Assembly: GCF_963678635.1 (NCBI RefSeq)
Contig: NC_087066.1
Coordinates: 30,013,301-30,077,300, forward strand
DNA length: 64,000 nucleotides
Direction: 5' to 3'
Source: Symsagittifera roscoffensis
Lineage: Eukaryota; Xenacoelomorpha; Acoela; Convolutidae
The notes beneath the pieces were generated by a model. The model was not told where the DNA came from and made no database searches. It worked only from the letters and a program-made list of their open reading frames with translations. How positions within the stretch are numbered: position 1 is the first letter of the stretch; every line of letters starts with the position of its first letter. Positions 31,770 through 42,358 of the stretch are shown here, in pieces. Position numbers and translations under genes: made by a program.

Positions 31770-32903
31770 TTTTTTTTTTAAAATTGCACCCAATTTTGAC
31801 TATTTTGAGGAAAGCTTGAAGGGAATCAATTGTGGTATCATATTCAAGTTCTTTTGATTGTGATTTGGCTTCTTAAAGAAAACGATAAAAGTTTTTATAA
31901 TTTTGCAGACTACTTTAGAAGAATTTTGCTGAGCCTGATCTCCCAACTTAAATTTCCGAGATTTTCACCGCTACATTTCAACGATTTTGAATTATAGTTT
32001 CCGCTCTTTTTACATGGTTCAATAGCATTTTCCGGAACAGAAAGAACAAGAAACTTAGGCAACAAAAAATGCATAATTATTTTTTTAAATTGTTGTTTCG
32101 ACCATTTGATAATTTTGTATTTGGGTGTGTTTAGTTTTCTCTTTTTCGCCAAATCAGCTACCATAAATAATCATCAGAATGGGTCGACTGGTCTATCATA
32201 TTAAAGCCTTTTCAGTCTTGATTAGAACGACACTAAAAATTTCTCAGTGTCGAGAAAAACCAGTTTGAATTTTTTGGATTTTTGGTTTAATTTCAAGCCA
32301 ACTAGTTGAGCGTGCAGGCTCACAATAGCTTATTTATGCTTAATTTAGGCCGTGAAAACTTAGTTTTACGTGAGTAAAGTTAGTTTTTGGAGTTTCGTAG
32401 CGCCAATTTGAGATTTGAGAACCAAAAATACAAGATTCAAAAAATGTTTGCTGAAAAATTAAGTTTTTGAATTTTGAATTTTTTTTTCGTTTTTCTAGTC
32501 ATTTTTCTTTAAAAACTGTTTTCCAATTGGCGTTTTTTCACTATGAATGTCGAATAAAGTTCTATTTTTTTTCGTTCAGATCTTTTCGTTCAGAAAAGAC
32601 TAATTTGAAAAACTTTTTCTATTTCTTATAAGAATGGTCGGAATAATTTGTGCTATTTGCACAGTAACCTGCCATCCCTGTTTTGTTTCATCAGAACATA
32701 ATTTTAATCAGAACATTCTGCGCTACTTACACATTAACCGGCTATTCTTGTTAGATAGGAACTGTTACTTCTCTTGCGTAAATCACTCAGTGATAGTTTT
32801 CTTAAATTACCCAATTATTGACGATAATACCTCATATTAAGTGAATGGCTCTGAGAAGCATTATTTAGAAAAGATGACAAGATTGCTACCCTGTTACGTT
32901 TAG
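31770..32903 (+). other. Intron 12 tail, no defined feature
   Basis: AT-rich. An 84-codon minus-strand ORF (31910-32164) is present but has no recognisable motif. Confidence 0.4.
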
Positions 32904-33154
32904 ATTTCTCCTCTCCTACAAAACAGCCAGACTCTATCCCTGACTCATTCAACTCCCCCCACGTGGAGTGCAGACTCTCTCCATTCTATCAACACTTGGC
33001 ACTCACTGAAGTACTCCTCAATCTGGACATCTGGAGTGGATGTTCTTCAGAGGTACAGCTGCTGGTGTTTAAGTCACTTACCAGTGCAGTCAAAGATGAC
33101 AAGTTGGCTGATGCGATGGTCAATCATGCAATCATTCCCAAAATAGTGGCAAAG
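32904..33154 (+). CDS. WDFY3: WDFY3 exon 13 of window
   Basis: Residues 1416-1499, beginning NFSSPTKQPDSIPDSF and ending IIPKIVAK. It aligns with the human stretch after GTVDSG. The acceptor TTTAG at 32903 is chosen over AACAG at 32935 because only the former completes the split Asn codon from exon 12 in frame. The donor is AAAG|GTTCGT, a weak GT site. LRETQS in exon 14 follows directly, as human LRDMSL follows LLLT. Confidence 0.92.
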
Positions 33155-33688
33155 GTTCGTTCCTGTTTTTAGTTTTTAAAGAAAGCATGCTTTTTGTTCG
33201 CTCTTACTATCGTGCTATCGAAGCTCCTTCGTATCTTTTCAAAAACAAACCCATTTTTAATCGAAAAAAAGCACCTGGGGTTTTTCTTGGCTTAACTTAG
33301 AATGTTTAAAGATGTTTTGTCTTAGATTTTTGACATGTTTACTGGTCTTAAAAATACGAAAACGCATTGAGACTATGATTTGATACAAAAACCGATCTAG
33401 AAGTTTTTCTGGGGAGCAGATTTTCAAATTTTTTGAAATTGTTGTTAATCTTTAATCTCCGACTGAATTGACTTCCGAGCTAATTTGATTTTAGAAGTTT
33501 CCTATTAGACTACCATTTTTTTTAACTTGACAGAAATGGTCAATTCTGAGAGAAATGAAAAATCAAAAAGAAAGGCAATATATGATTTCAATCATAATTC
33601 ACAAATGGTGAACATAAAACATCATAATCAATTAGCTATTCAAACAAAATACTTAGAGTTTTTATCTTTAAACAGCACTGCCATGATT

Positions 33689-34021
33689 TTAAATAACATT
33701 TGGCAGGGTTAAGGTCCATTTTTCAGTACTGTCGCTTTCACTATTTGGTTGTCGGCCACTTGGAGCTGTGTTTGACCACGATTTAATCGTCAAGCCTTGT
33801 TTCAATAATAATCTGACCACCTCATCTGCTTTCTCGCCAACGAATAAACTCAACTGTTTTTTCTTCGACCCTTGAGATTCCTTGTCAATGTAGGGTTGTA
33901 AGGCGGTCCAAATAGGGTACGAATTATAATCATTGTAAAACAACAGTCGTGTCTCAAAATTGTCTCGATTTCCGATAACTTCAACTAAATGAAGCTGAGT
34001 TTTGCTGCGATACCAGTTCAT
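33689..34021 (-). CDS. Hypothetical intronless nested gene, 110 aa
   Basis: Opposite-strand ORF starting at an ATG in a good context (ACAAAATGA, 34021) and ending at TAA (33689). A TATA-like CTTTATAAAG lies about 50-60 nt upstream (34073-34082). The protein reads VEVIGNRDNFETRLLFYNDY, then QLSLFVGEKADEVVRLLLKQ and a hydrophilic Ser-rich tail. Composition and codon texture look coding, unlike most ORFs in this intron. The middle faintly resembles a Tudor-type beta-barrel (LLFYNDYNSYPI..LQPY), but key aromatic/Asp-Tyr-Gly positions do not fit, so I give no function. It could also be the last exon of a larger minus-strand gene. Confidence 0.45.
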   Translation of the reverse strand: MNWYRSKTQLHLVEVIGNRDNFETRLLFYNDYNSYPIWTALQPYIDKESQGSKKKQLSLFVGEKADEVVRLLLKQGLTIKSWSNTAPSGRQPNSESDSTEKWTLTLPNVI

Positions 34022-35270
34022 TTTGTTTTTGTTTTGACCAACTGTTTGACATGAAGTGACAATAAAAATGACTTTATAAAGGTCACATGACTGCGTGAAC
34101 ATCTTATGCTTGATATTAGTACTTATGTTCAAGGTGATTTACGAACATAATTGAGCATTGATGTTTGATTTATCATGCAATTATCAACAATGCAGCATTT
34201 GACTTTGACATTCCCAATCGAAAATTATACCAATTTTTTTTAGCTTTTATTTCTTTCTTGTAAAAAGTAAAAATAATAAATGCATGTTGTCATCCTAGGA
34301 ATCAGCAAAGGCAAGACAGAGAAAATGCCGTCCTACGCCTCAGTTTTAATTGGTATTTTAAAAAAAGGTTCGTAAAATCACTGAGTGTAAGCTCAGCGAA
34401 AAAAAGCAGGCTTAATGTGGCTATTTTTTTTTACTGTTTCACTGATTGAATTGAATTTTTTTTTTTGAAGAACGTCCACTTTTTTGCTCTAAAATGTACG
34501 TTTTTAAGGTTTTCATTAAAGGACGACGTGAAGTTGCTTTATAGGTCATGTGTTTTTCGTTTCTTTTCTTAAGCAAAAGCAAGGTAATTTGCGCTCTCCA
34601 GCAACAGGGGCAAAGGGCGTGAAAAACGTGAGTGGCTTTTAGTTTCAAAAATGTTTTTCCCCTATTGATCCACTTGCTAATTGGAAAAGTCCTTTTTAAG
34701 GTTGTCTTGTTCACAAACACTTTTGCATTTTCTAATGACCGTTTTAAAATTCCATTAGTACGTGGGTAATCACCCACATGAGACAGGTTAAAAGGTTACA
34801 ATTCAATCGGGTACTAGACTTTTTTCCCGTAATTAACTTTGTTCACTGAATGGTCATTTTAGTAGGAATGGTAAACTGGACCCGATTAGAAGGAACTTAC
34901 GTTTTCTGGTATGCTCAGTTTCTTGAAATTCAAATAGTAGACTTTTTCAGTTTGTAATTATCTTTTCAAAAATGTTTCTCAATTTTTTTTCAGAATAGTG
35001 GTTTTCGTCCTAGTTTTTGTCGGTTTATTTTCCGTTTTTTTAAAAGCTCATTTTAGTACGGTTTTTTTATATTGACATACCTTTTAATGCACGATTTTGT
35101 TCCAATTTTAACAGCTTTTTTTATTATAAATGAAAAGTCTGGTTTTGCGTAATTTTTTTTCATTATTATTTTTTTTTCAATTTGAACAGTTCGTTATTTC
35201 GGCTGTTGTATTCTGCTACAAGTTTTCATCAAATTGAGTTTAGATTTGAAACAAACATTTGAAAATAATT
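34022..35270 (+). other. Intron 13 segment, family E relic only
   Basis: TCGGGTACTAGACTTTTTTC (34807-34826) with TTTGTTCACTGAATGG marks a diverged family E 5' module. The rest is T-rich sequence with no supported gene. A 112-codon minus ORF at 34439-34777 looks random. Confidence 0.4.
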
Positions 35271-37700
35271 TTGGGTGTTGTTTTTTGGCGTTTTGTCATT
35301 TTTCTACGAGTCGGTGGCTGTGTGTATCGCAAGTGGTGGAAAGCTCAGCTTCGCCACTGTGTTAGAAGTAAAGCGTTAAATCGTTTTAAAGTTTTTTTAG
35401 TACGATGTTTATCAGCAGTCTAGCCGCAAACGGAGCTTGTGAAGGAGCTGGAATTATTTTCTGACGCCATGTTTTCCTGGCGCTAAAGTTTGAGTTGCAT
35501 CAAAATTAAAAATTTGTAGTTCCTAGCAGTTTTTTTACAGAGCGCGAGAGGTATATCCGGCTAGTTTAAGAGCAACCAGTATTGACAGTAGTTGAACGTT
35601 GTTCAGACTCTTACATGATTTTTTTGTTTCCGGCGTTTTTTCGCGATTTGATGTTCCATTTTATTAGTTCATTTCTTTTCCTTTGTTTAAAGAAAGGCAA
35701 ACTTCACTATCGAACTGCAAAATTGTAAAGGTAATGAAAAACGCGATTGATTTTTAGTTTTGAAAGTGGAATTTTTATTTCAGATTTCCCAGCGAATTAT
35801 AGCTTTTACTTATTGACACAGTTTCCTCACACTGTGTCAATAAGTAATTTTTTATTTAATAGTAGTTGACGTTTCTTCAAAAAAAATGATTCATTGTTTT
35901 TCTCTGTTTATTTGCGTTCCTTGACTTTTTTCCAAATGTCTGTTGGCTATGTTTGTTATCTGAATTTTTGAGAAACGTTTTACGGAATGCAAAAGGGCGA
36001 AGGCTACGAAAAACCTGAACAATTTCAGTGGGTTATTTTAGTTTTCAGATTGTGTAGCGGGAAATTAATCTATTAGTTCAGTTTTTATCAGATTGGATTA
36101 CTTCTATCAAAAAAGCGTCGATTCAAAAATTTTTTATGAGCCCTATCTTCATGAATTTTTTCTTAAAAACAGAAGAATTTTTATGTTTCCTTGTGTTCAT
36201 TGACTCTTTTTAAATGTCTGTTGGCTGTGTTCTTATGAGTCGATGAGCGTAGATCAGACTCTTTTATATGTCGTGATGATTTTTTTTAAGGAAAGGTCTT
36301 TAAGTTTTTTCAAGCTCAAATTTAGTTTTTCGCGGTTTGAATTTTGATTTTGTTTGAAGTTCATATATTTTCTTTTATTATAAGGAAGGTAAACTCCAAT
36401 ATTTAACAGCAAAAGTGTAAAAGTCACGAAAACGTGATCGACTTCTTATTGCAAAAAGCGATTTTAAATTCGAAATATAAATTTCGAAATATAAATTTAT
36501 AAATCCCAGCGAAATATAAATTTTATTTATTGACACAGTTTTCTCAAATTGGATTTATTTTATCAAAAAACGCCAGTCATGAATTGTTCTATATGCTTCA
36601 AGGGCATATATTGCTTTTTTGAAAGTCGAAAGTTGACAATTTTTTTAAAAAAAAAATTTAATTGTTTTTCTGCTTCCTTGCGTTCATTGACTTTTTTGCA
36701 AATGTCTATTAGCTATGTTTGTTATCTGAATTTTTGAAAAACTTTATAATTAATGCAAAACGGTGAAGGCTACGAAAAATCTGAACGATTTTAAATTTGA
36801 ATGGGTTATTTTAGTATTTAGATTATGCAGCGGGAAGAAATTTAACCTGTTATCCAGTTTTATTAGGTTGGATTACTTCTATCAAAAAAGCGTCGATATA
36901 AAAAAATTTTTATGAGCTTTTTTTCATGCAATTTTTCTCGGGAATTAGAAAGCTTAAAAACAGAATAATTTTTATTTTCCTTTGCGTTCATTGACTCTTT
37001 CTAAAGGTCTGTTGGCTATGTTATTAAGAGTTGATGAACATAGCTCAGACTCTTTTATATGTCGTGATGATTTTTTTTTGTTTTTTTTTAAAAAAACATT
37101 AACTTAACTACTTTTACGACTTTTTTTAGAAGTACAAAGTTCAACCTAAGTTTTTCGCGGTTTGACTTTTGATTTCGTTGTAAGTTTGTTTCTTTTCTTC
37201 TGTTACAAGGACGGGAATTTCCACTATCGAACTGCAAAAGTGTAAAGTCATGAAAAAGGTGATGGACTTCTAGTATCGAAAGTGGATTTTAGTTTTCAGT
37301 TTTCCCTGCGAATTATAATTTTTACTCTTTGACCCAGTTTTCTCGCATTGGTTTAATTTTATCAAAAAACGCAAATCGTGAATTGTTCTAAATGCTTTGA
37401 GGGCATATTTTTTTCTTGTTGACTCATTGACTCTTTTTAAATGTCTGTTGGCTATGTTTTTAAGAGTCGATGAACGTGGATCAGACTCTTTTATATGTTT
37501 TTTTTTGTTTCAGAAGTCTTCAATTTTTTTCAAGCTCAAATTTAGTTTTTCGCGGTTTCAGTTTTGATTCGTTTTGAGTTCATTTCTTTTCTTTTGTTTC
37601 AAGAAAGGCAAACTCCACTATCGAACATCAAAAGTGTAGAGGTCACAAAAAACTTGCTCGAATTCTAGTTTCGAAAACGGAATATAATTATGCGAGGCTA
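35270..37700 (+). repeat. Tandem/higher-order array of family D repeats
   Basis: Alternating units of about 400 and 350 bp. The first unit type is marked by GGCAAACTTCACTATCGAAC-like, CGTGATCGACTTC-like and TTGCGTTCATTGACTC with CTGTTGGCTATG. The second is marked by CGAAGGCTACGAAAAACCTG and GCGGGAAATTAATC. Signature starts are near 35690, 35988, 36385, 36756, 37205 and 37607. No coding capacity was found. The order A-B-A-B-A-A suggests unequal exchange of a composite unit. Confidence 0.65.
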
Positions 37701-38394
37701 GTTTTATCAAAAAACTTTGGCTCTTTTTCCTTTTCCCCCCACCTGGAAATTTTTATAATTAAAATTTTTGTCCACATTAGCCGATTGTCATGAAAATTGA
37801 CATGCAGACTGATTATGCCATGGCAAACATATTTGGTCTTCATAATTAACCTCGTAAAACCACTCGTTAGACCATCAAATGGATGGTCGTGTGAGGTGAG
37901 GGGAAAGGAAAAAGAGCCAAAACTTTCAATCTTGAATCAATCTAGAAATGCAAAGAGTATCATGGCACCTATTTGTTTCGTGGAAGTTCGGAAGTTACAG
38001 TTTTCCAAAAAGTCAGTTTTTTCTGTTTACTTGCGTTGATTGACTGTTTTCCAACTGTCTGTTGGCTATACTTATGGTATGAATTTTGTGAATTTTTTTT
38101 TTCAGTCAGTTTTTAACCCCTTTTGATGAGCACCTGCTCGTCTCTGTTTTGAAAATTTCTGTGTTTCGGCTTCGATATTATATCTTATTTGTTAATCATG
38201 TTCATTTCTATTTTCATTACTTTTACAACTTAGGATAGGCTGTTTTTTTCTAATTTACTGATGAAAGTTAAAATTTTGGAATTGGAACAATGAAAAGGTA
38301 TTATTTTGAATTTGTTGTTTCTTGTACAAAATATTTGAATAAAAATTTTTCATTTTTTGCAATGGCACAGTTATTTATACATTAATGATTTTTA

Positions 38395-39015
38395 GCGAGC
38401 GTAGTGTAATACTACGACTATTCATTTTTCCAACCTATGTCGCAACTATTGGTCCTACTATTTTATGGCACATTAACGTTTTTTTGATAGCGTGTGCTTT
38501 GAAATTCGATAAGTAATAAGTATTAGAGCTGATGCTGTTTTAAATCACCAAATGAACCGAAAAAAGCTATTTGTTCTAAACTATATAATAATAAAAACTG
38601 GATATCAGAAATTTTCTCTCTCAAATCTCTCAATTCCTTGGAATGCATAATTTATAAATAATGTGGCTTTTTGGTTTTCAATTTCTACATGCAAATTTAT
38701 TTTGGATGCCTTCAGTTTATTATATTCCAAATTATTACATGCAAAATTGTGTCTATTCGTATTTGGTGCCATTTTTGCTGCATTGCATTGGCAATTTATA
38801 CGCATATGTAGCTGCTCTTTTTGTGAATAGTGTGTGCCGATCGGTAACCGTTCGTGGCCGAGAGGGTAGGGCGTGAGACTCCAAATCTCGAGGACGTAGG
38901 TTCGAATCCAATAGTTTTTCTAATCTGAGGCTTATTTCTACTTTTTTTTATTTCACTTTATAAAGCCGCTTTTTCGTCGTGTTCTCGCTAGTGTCTGCGA
39001 AGCGCAGCTTCGCGT
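38395..39015 (+). repeat. Interspersed repeat with embedded tRNA-Ser/Leu-like core (family F)
   Basis: Second copy of the 27380-28085 repeat. It starts AGCGAGCGTAGTGTAATACT. The tRNA-like part (38850-38922) has a D-arm-like GGCCGAGAGGGTAGGGCG, an anticodon-like GAGACTCCAAATCTC and a T-arm GTAGGTTCGAATCC. The acceptor ends do not pair, so it is not a tRNA gene. The 3' end is hairpin GCGAAGCGCAGCTTCGC (38999-39015). Confidence 0.65.
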
Positions 39016-41480
39016 GTGTTAGAAAAAGAATATCAGATGAATCGATTTCGTGAGTTCTCATCAGCAGCAAATGCTCTAATAAGTACAAAGTGCATTCATA
39101 AATTATGCTTATATGCATTTCTTTTCAATTTCATTTCATATGCTGAAAGTACCCGCCTTAAATAATAAATGGAAAAGGTGCAATAAAAACATGAACGATT
39201 TTTAGCGTGGAAAATGGATTTCAGCTTTTAGATTTCCCCGGGCAGTTACCCTTGCGATAAGCAAGGTTATTGCAATCGGGTAATAGGCTTTTTTTCCGTA
39301 AACAATTTTGTCCACACTTCTATACGATCTCCTTTTGTAGAGGGTCTTCTGGTTTCAGGTTGCAGTTATCTTTTCAAAGCTGTTATTTCAGCTTGTAATT
39401 ATCTTTTCAAGTTTCAGGTTGTAATTTCTCAGTTTTTTCGGGATCGTGGTTTTCGTCCTAGTTTCTGTCGGTTCATTTTCCGTTTTTTTAATCCATTTTT
39501 TTTATCTCGTAGGGGTTTTTATTAGTTAAACTTTCAAAGCATGGGTTTTGTTCCAATTTAAGCAGTTTTTACTATAACTGAAACTTCACAAGTTTGTAAA
39601 TTTACCCTGTCTGATTTTGAATTTTTTTTTCATTTCTCTTCGTTTTTTTTTCAAATATTCAAACCGTTTCAGTTTATGGTATATCGACTCAACTTATTTC
39701 GCGTTATTTAGAGGGCAAAAGTATCTCTTTGGGGCCATGTTTTAATTTGGATGGGTCGTAAAAACTTAAATATTATGAAATTTTTTATGACAACACTTTT
39801 GTTTTCGGCTCAACAGGCTTCGACCCCAAGTTTGTCGCCTTTGTTGCCGCTCGGTTAATGATTTTCATTTTTTAAGTATTGTTTATGAATTTCATCCGAT
39901 ACAATTATGAAGTTTTTTGGCTTCTCTCTTTTTTCATTCACTGTTTTGTAGCGCAATGTTTTTTTTTGCATCGCAATTGTTGTGAAACTCCGGTTTGCCT
40001 CTAGGAACGTTTTTTCTTCCTGATGCAGTGTTCTCAATCTGGGTTAGTTTTATCATGATTTTTAAATATAAATTATTTAGTAATTCAAATAGCTTCTAGT
40101 AATATTTTTTAAATATTTTTTCTAGTAATATAAATAAATTCAATCAATTTTTAAGACACTCTGTAAAGAGACGTTTATTGGCTATTTTTAAAACGTCTCC
40201 TTACTGTATTTTCTATGAGTCTGTGAATATAATGAAGAACATTATATTAGAGTTTTCTTTATAGCAGTCTGTAACCTAGCGATAAGCAAGGGTGTTTCAA
40301 CTGGTACTTTTTCCCCGTAAACAGTTTTGTTCAGAGGATATATGAAGTTTTAGTCATCTCCAAGTCTGCACTTTCGTCAGCGAACAGAAGACTTTTTTGA
40401 GCATGTCTGAATTTTAAATGCCCGCTCTATTCTCAATTTTTTTAATGCTGGTTGTAACTCCGATTTCCATTTTCCCCTCTTTTCGTTTTGTTCGGCTTAA
40501 AAAGTTTCGACTTAACATAAATCGGCGTTCTTACCTCTTTGTATTTTTTCCGATGCTTGTTCAACAATCAAATGTCTTACTTCCTGGCATATGTTTTTGA
40601 AAATAGTTTTTGTTCAAGACAAAATGAAGACAAATGTAGGAAAATTGTTTTCGCCAGCCTTCGTTTTTGTTTCTGTCGGTTTGTTTGTCATGCTATATTT
40701 GAGTGTTGTTCGCAAGTTCTGTGAAACATCGCTTCGTCTATGTTTGTAAAGCTTCTTAAGTGGAGGTAATTCAGTTTCCAGATTTCGCTTCTTTTTCAAA
40801 AAATTTTTTGAAAACAAATTTTTTCATCTTTATTTTTCGATTTGTCTGTTTATCTGCAAAGAGTGATAGTAATTCCTTTTTACATCGCAGTTGGTGCGAA
40901 TCTCTTCTTCGCCTTTGGGTAAAAATTTTTCACTCTCAAATTTGCTTTTTCGTTTTTTTAAATCTTTTTTAAAAGACCTTTTTTTTCGGTTAAACTGAAG
41001 CACTCTTCACCATCGAACAGCGAAAGTGCCGGAAGGTCTTTGAAATTCGAACGTCGGAAATTTTTTCAAAAACAAGCTGATATCATTTTTTCTGTTGCCT
41101 TTCGTTTGTTAAATCTTTTGCCACTGTCTGCTGGCTATTGATTGTTCAAGTTTCAAGCCCTGATGAAAGACAACAGTTACATTTTTTTTGATTTTCTGTC
41201 TCGAAAAGTATTAATTGATTTCTAGTAAGTTATATAAAAACTACTGACTCTTAAAAGGTAAGTTTTAGCTTTTAGCTATGAAATAATGAAAAGTCTGAGC
41301 CATTGAGAATCAAAAATGCAGTGAAACACTAATTTTTCAAAATCTAGAAGGTTTAGAAATTTGTTTTCTGTTAATATTAATTTTTGAATTCTGATCAATT
41401 TATCTTCTAGCTAGTTAGATATCACTGAGATGTCCTATTAATCAGTCGCATTACTGTATAGGTTTTGAATTCAATTGTAT
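39016..41480 (+). repeat. Intron 13 segment with family E and D fragments
   Basis: Family E 5' modules are at 39245-39300 (TTACCCTTGCGATAAGCAAG) and 40273-40330. Family D-like ends are at 40880-40915 and 41095-41135 (CCACTGTCTGCTGGCTATTG). The intervening sequence is AT-rich, with no supported gene. Confidence 0.45.
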
Positions 41481-41665
41481 TGTGTTGCAGCTAGAGTCGG
41501 TGTTGTACTTCATAAATTTTGCAGCGTTTGTTCAAAACAGAAGTGATCTAATTGGTAAATTTTTATCATACGGACGACTATTCAACTTGTATAATACATT
41601 TCTAATAGCAAACAGGATAGCGAATATGTGTAGCTTTTTTGGTGGCTTCAGTACACGGCAACTTT

Positions 41666-42358
41666 TCAGTGTGCGTGGTGTTTCCTCCTTTGATCTATTA
41701 CGGTGAAACAGTAGCTCAAACTAGACCCAGCAACTAACACAGTCAGGCCTAAGGCCAGTCTGTTAACCATAGTCATTGAAGCTAACATCGGATATGGCCA
41801 TTTATTGTACGCCAGACCGATTCCCATCATGCCGATAAAATAGAGAAGACTAAGAAAGCAAAATGTTTTCACCGAGTTAATCGCTGAAAATGAAGATTTC
41901 ACATGATCACTTCCTGTTTTGGCGCTTTTAGGATAGAAAAGAAGATCGAAGACCGGAAATAGTATGATGGCTGTATGATAAGTGTGGATGATCCATGGTG
42001 GAACTGTGATTAACCCCTGGTCGATATATTTTTTAAGTTCTGGTGACCTGAGTAGATTCGGGTTGTAGAGAAAAATAGCCCAAAACATGATAAACACCAT
42101 AGTGCTCAGTGGTAAAATAGTGCTGAGTAGAAATTGTTTCGTCCTGATGATTTTTGAGACGTCGGTGAAGTTTTCAAGTAACCTGAAGATCCAGTATATG
42201 GTAGAAAGGACGAAGTTGTAAGTTGTGAGTTTGAGGAACCGGTCTCCGATTGTTCGGCCTGGCCACGAGAGAAAAGCGAACTCGTAGTAAAAAGTAAATG
42301 CATGAACGAGTAGAACCAAAATGTGAAACAAAACTGAAAGTTTTCGTTTTGTCTCCAT
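41666..42358 (-). CDS. AIG1/ADTRP-family (FAR-17a) membrane hydrolase, nested intronless gene
   Basis: A 230-residue protein, the usual length of this family (human ADTRP 230, AIG1 245), in one exon inside WDFY3 intron 13 and antisense to it. The family are multi-pass membrane threonine hydrolases that cleave fatty acid esters of hydroxy fatty acids (FAHFAs). Five to six hydrophobic segments are visible. The catalytic Thr of AIG1 (T43) aligns with T45 in FLKLTTYN. The catalytic His (H134, in NHGMHT) aligns with H128 in IHTYHT. LPLSTMVFIMFWAIFLYN and KWPYPMLA match the conserved FPVSTFVFLAFW and WVYP blocks. The start at 42358 has a good context (AAACAATGG). Upstream in-frame sequence lacks another ATG. 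No frameshift or stop is seen. The absence of introns suggests a retrocopy, though no poly(A) tract is evident. Confidence 0.88.
   Translation of the reverse strand: METKRKLSVLFHILVLLVHAFTFYYEFAFLSWPGRTIGDRFLKLTTYNFVLSTIYWIFRLLENFTDVSKIIRTKQFLLSTILPLSTMVFIMFWAIFLYNPNLLRSPELKKYIDQGLITVPPWIIHTYHTAIILFPVFDLLFYPKSAKTGSDHVKSSFSAINSVKTFCFLSLLYFIGMMGIGLAYNKWPYPMLASMTMVNRLALGLTVLVAGSSLSYCFTVIDQRRKHHAH

Noticed and set aside
31910-32164. 84-codon minus-strand ORF
   Set aside because: Lys-rich translation with no recognisable domain and no poly(A) signal; not supported as a gene.
32935-32936. Alternative acceptor AACAG|CCAGAC for exon 13
   Set aside because: It breaks the phase with exon 12 (one base pending), whereas TTTAG at 32903 restores the frame.
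34439-34777. 112-codon minus-strand ORF
   Set aside because: Lys/Arg-rich, low-complexity translation of T-rich DNA; no start context or motif.
38850-38922. Possible functional tRNA gene (Ser/Leu-like)
   Set aside because: The acceptor stem does not pair, the variable region is wrong, and a second copy sits in the same 700-bp repeat at 27832, so it is repeat-derived.
41482-41706. Possible WDFY3 exon after GTTGCAG at 41493
   Set aside because: Exons 13 and 14 already join in frame with conserved order (IVAK then LRETQ), so there is no room for it; the region is the 3' side of the nested minus-strand gene.
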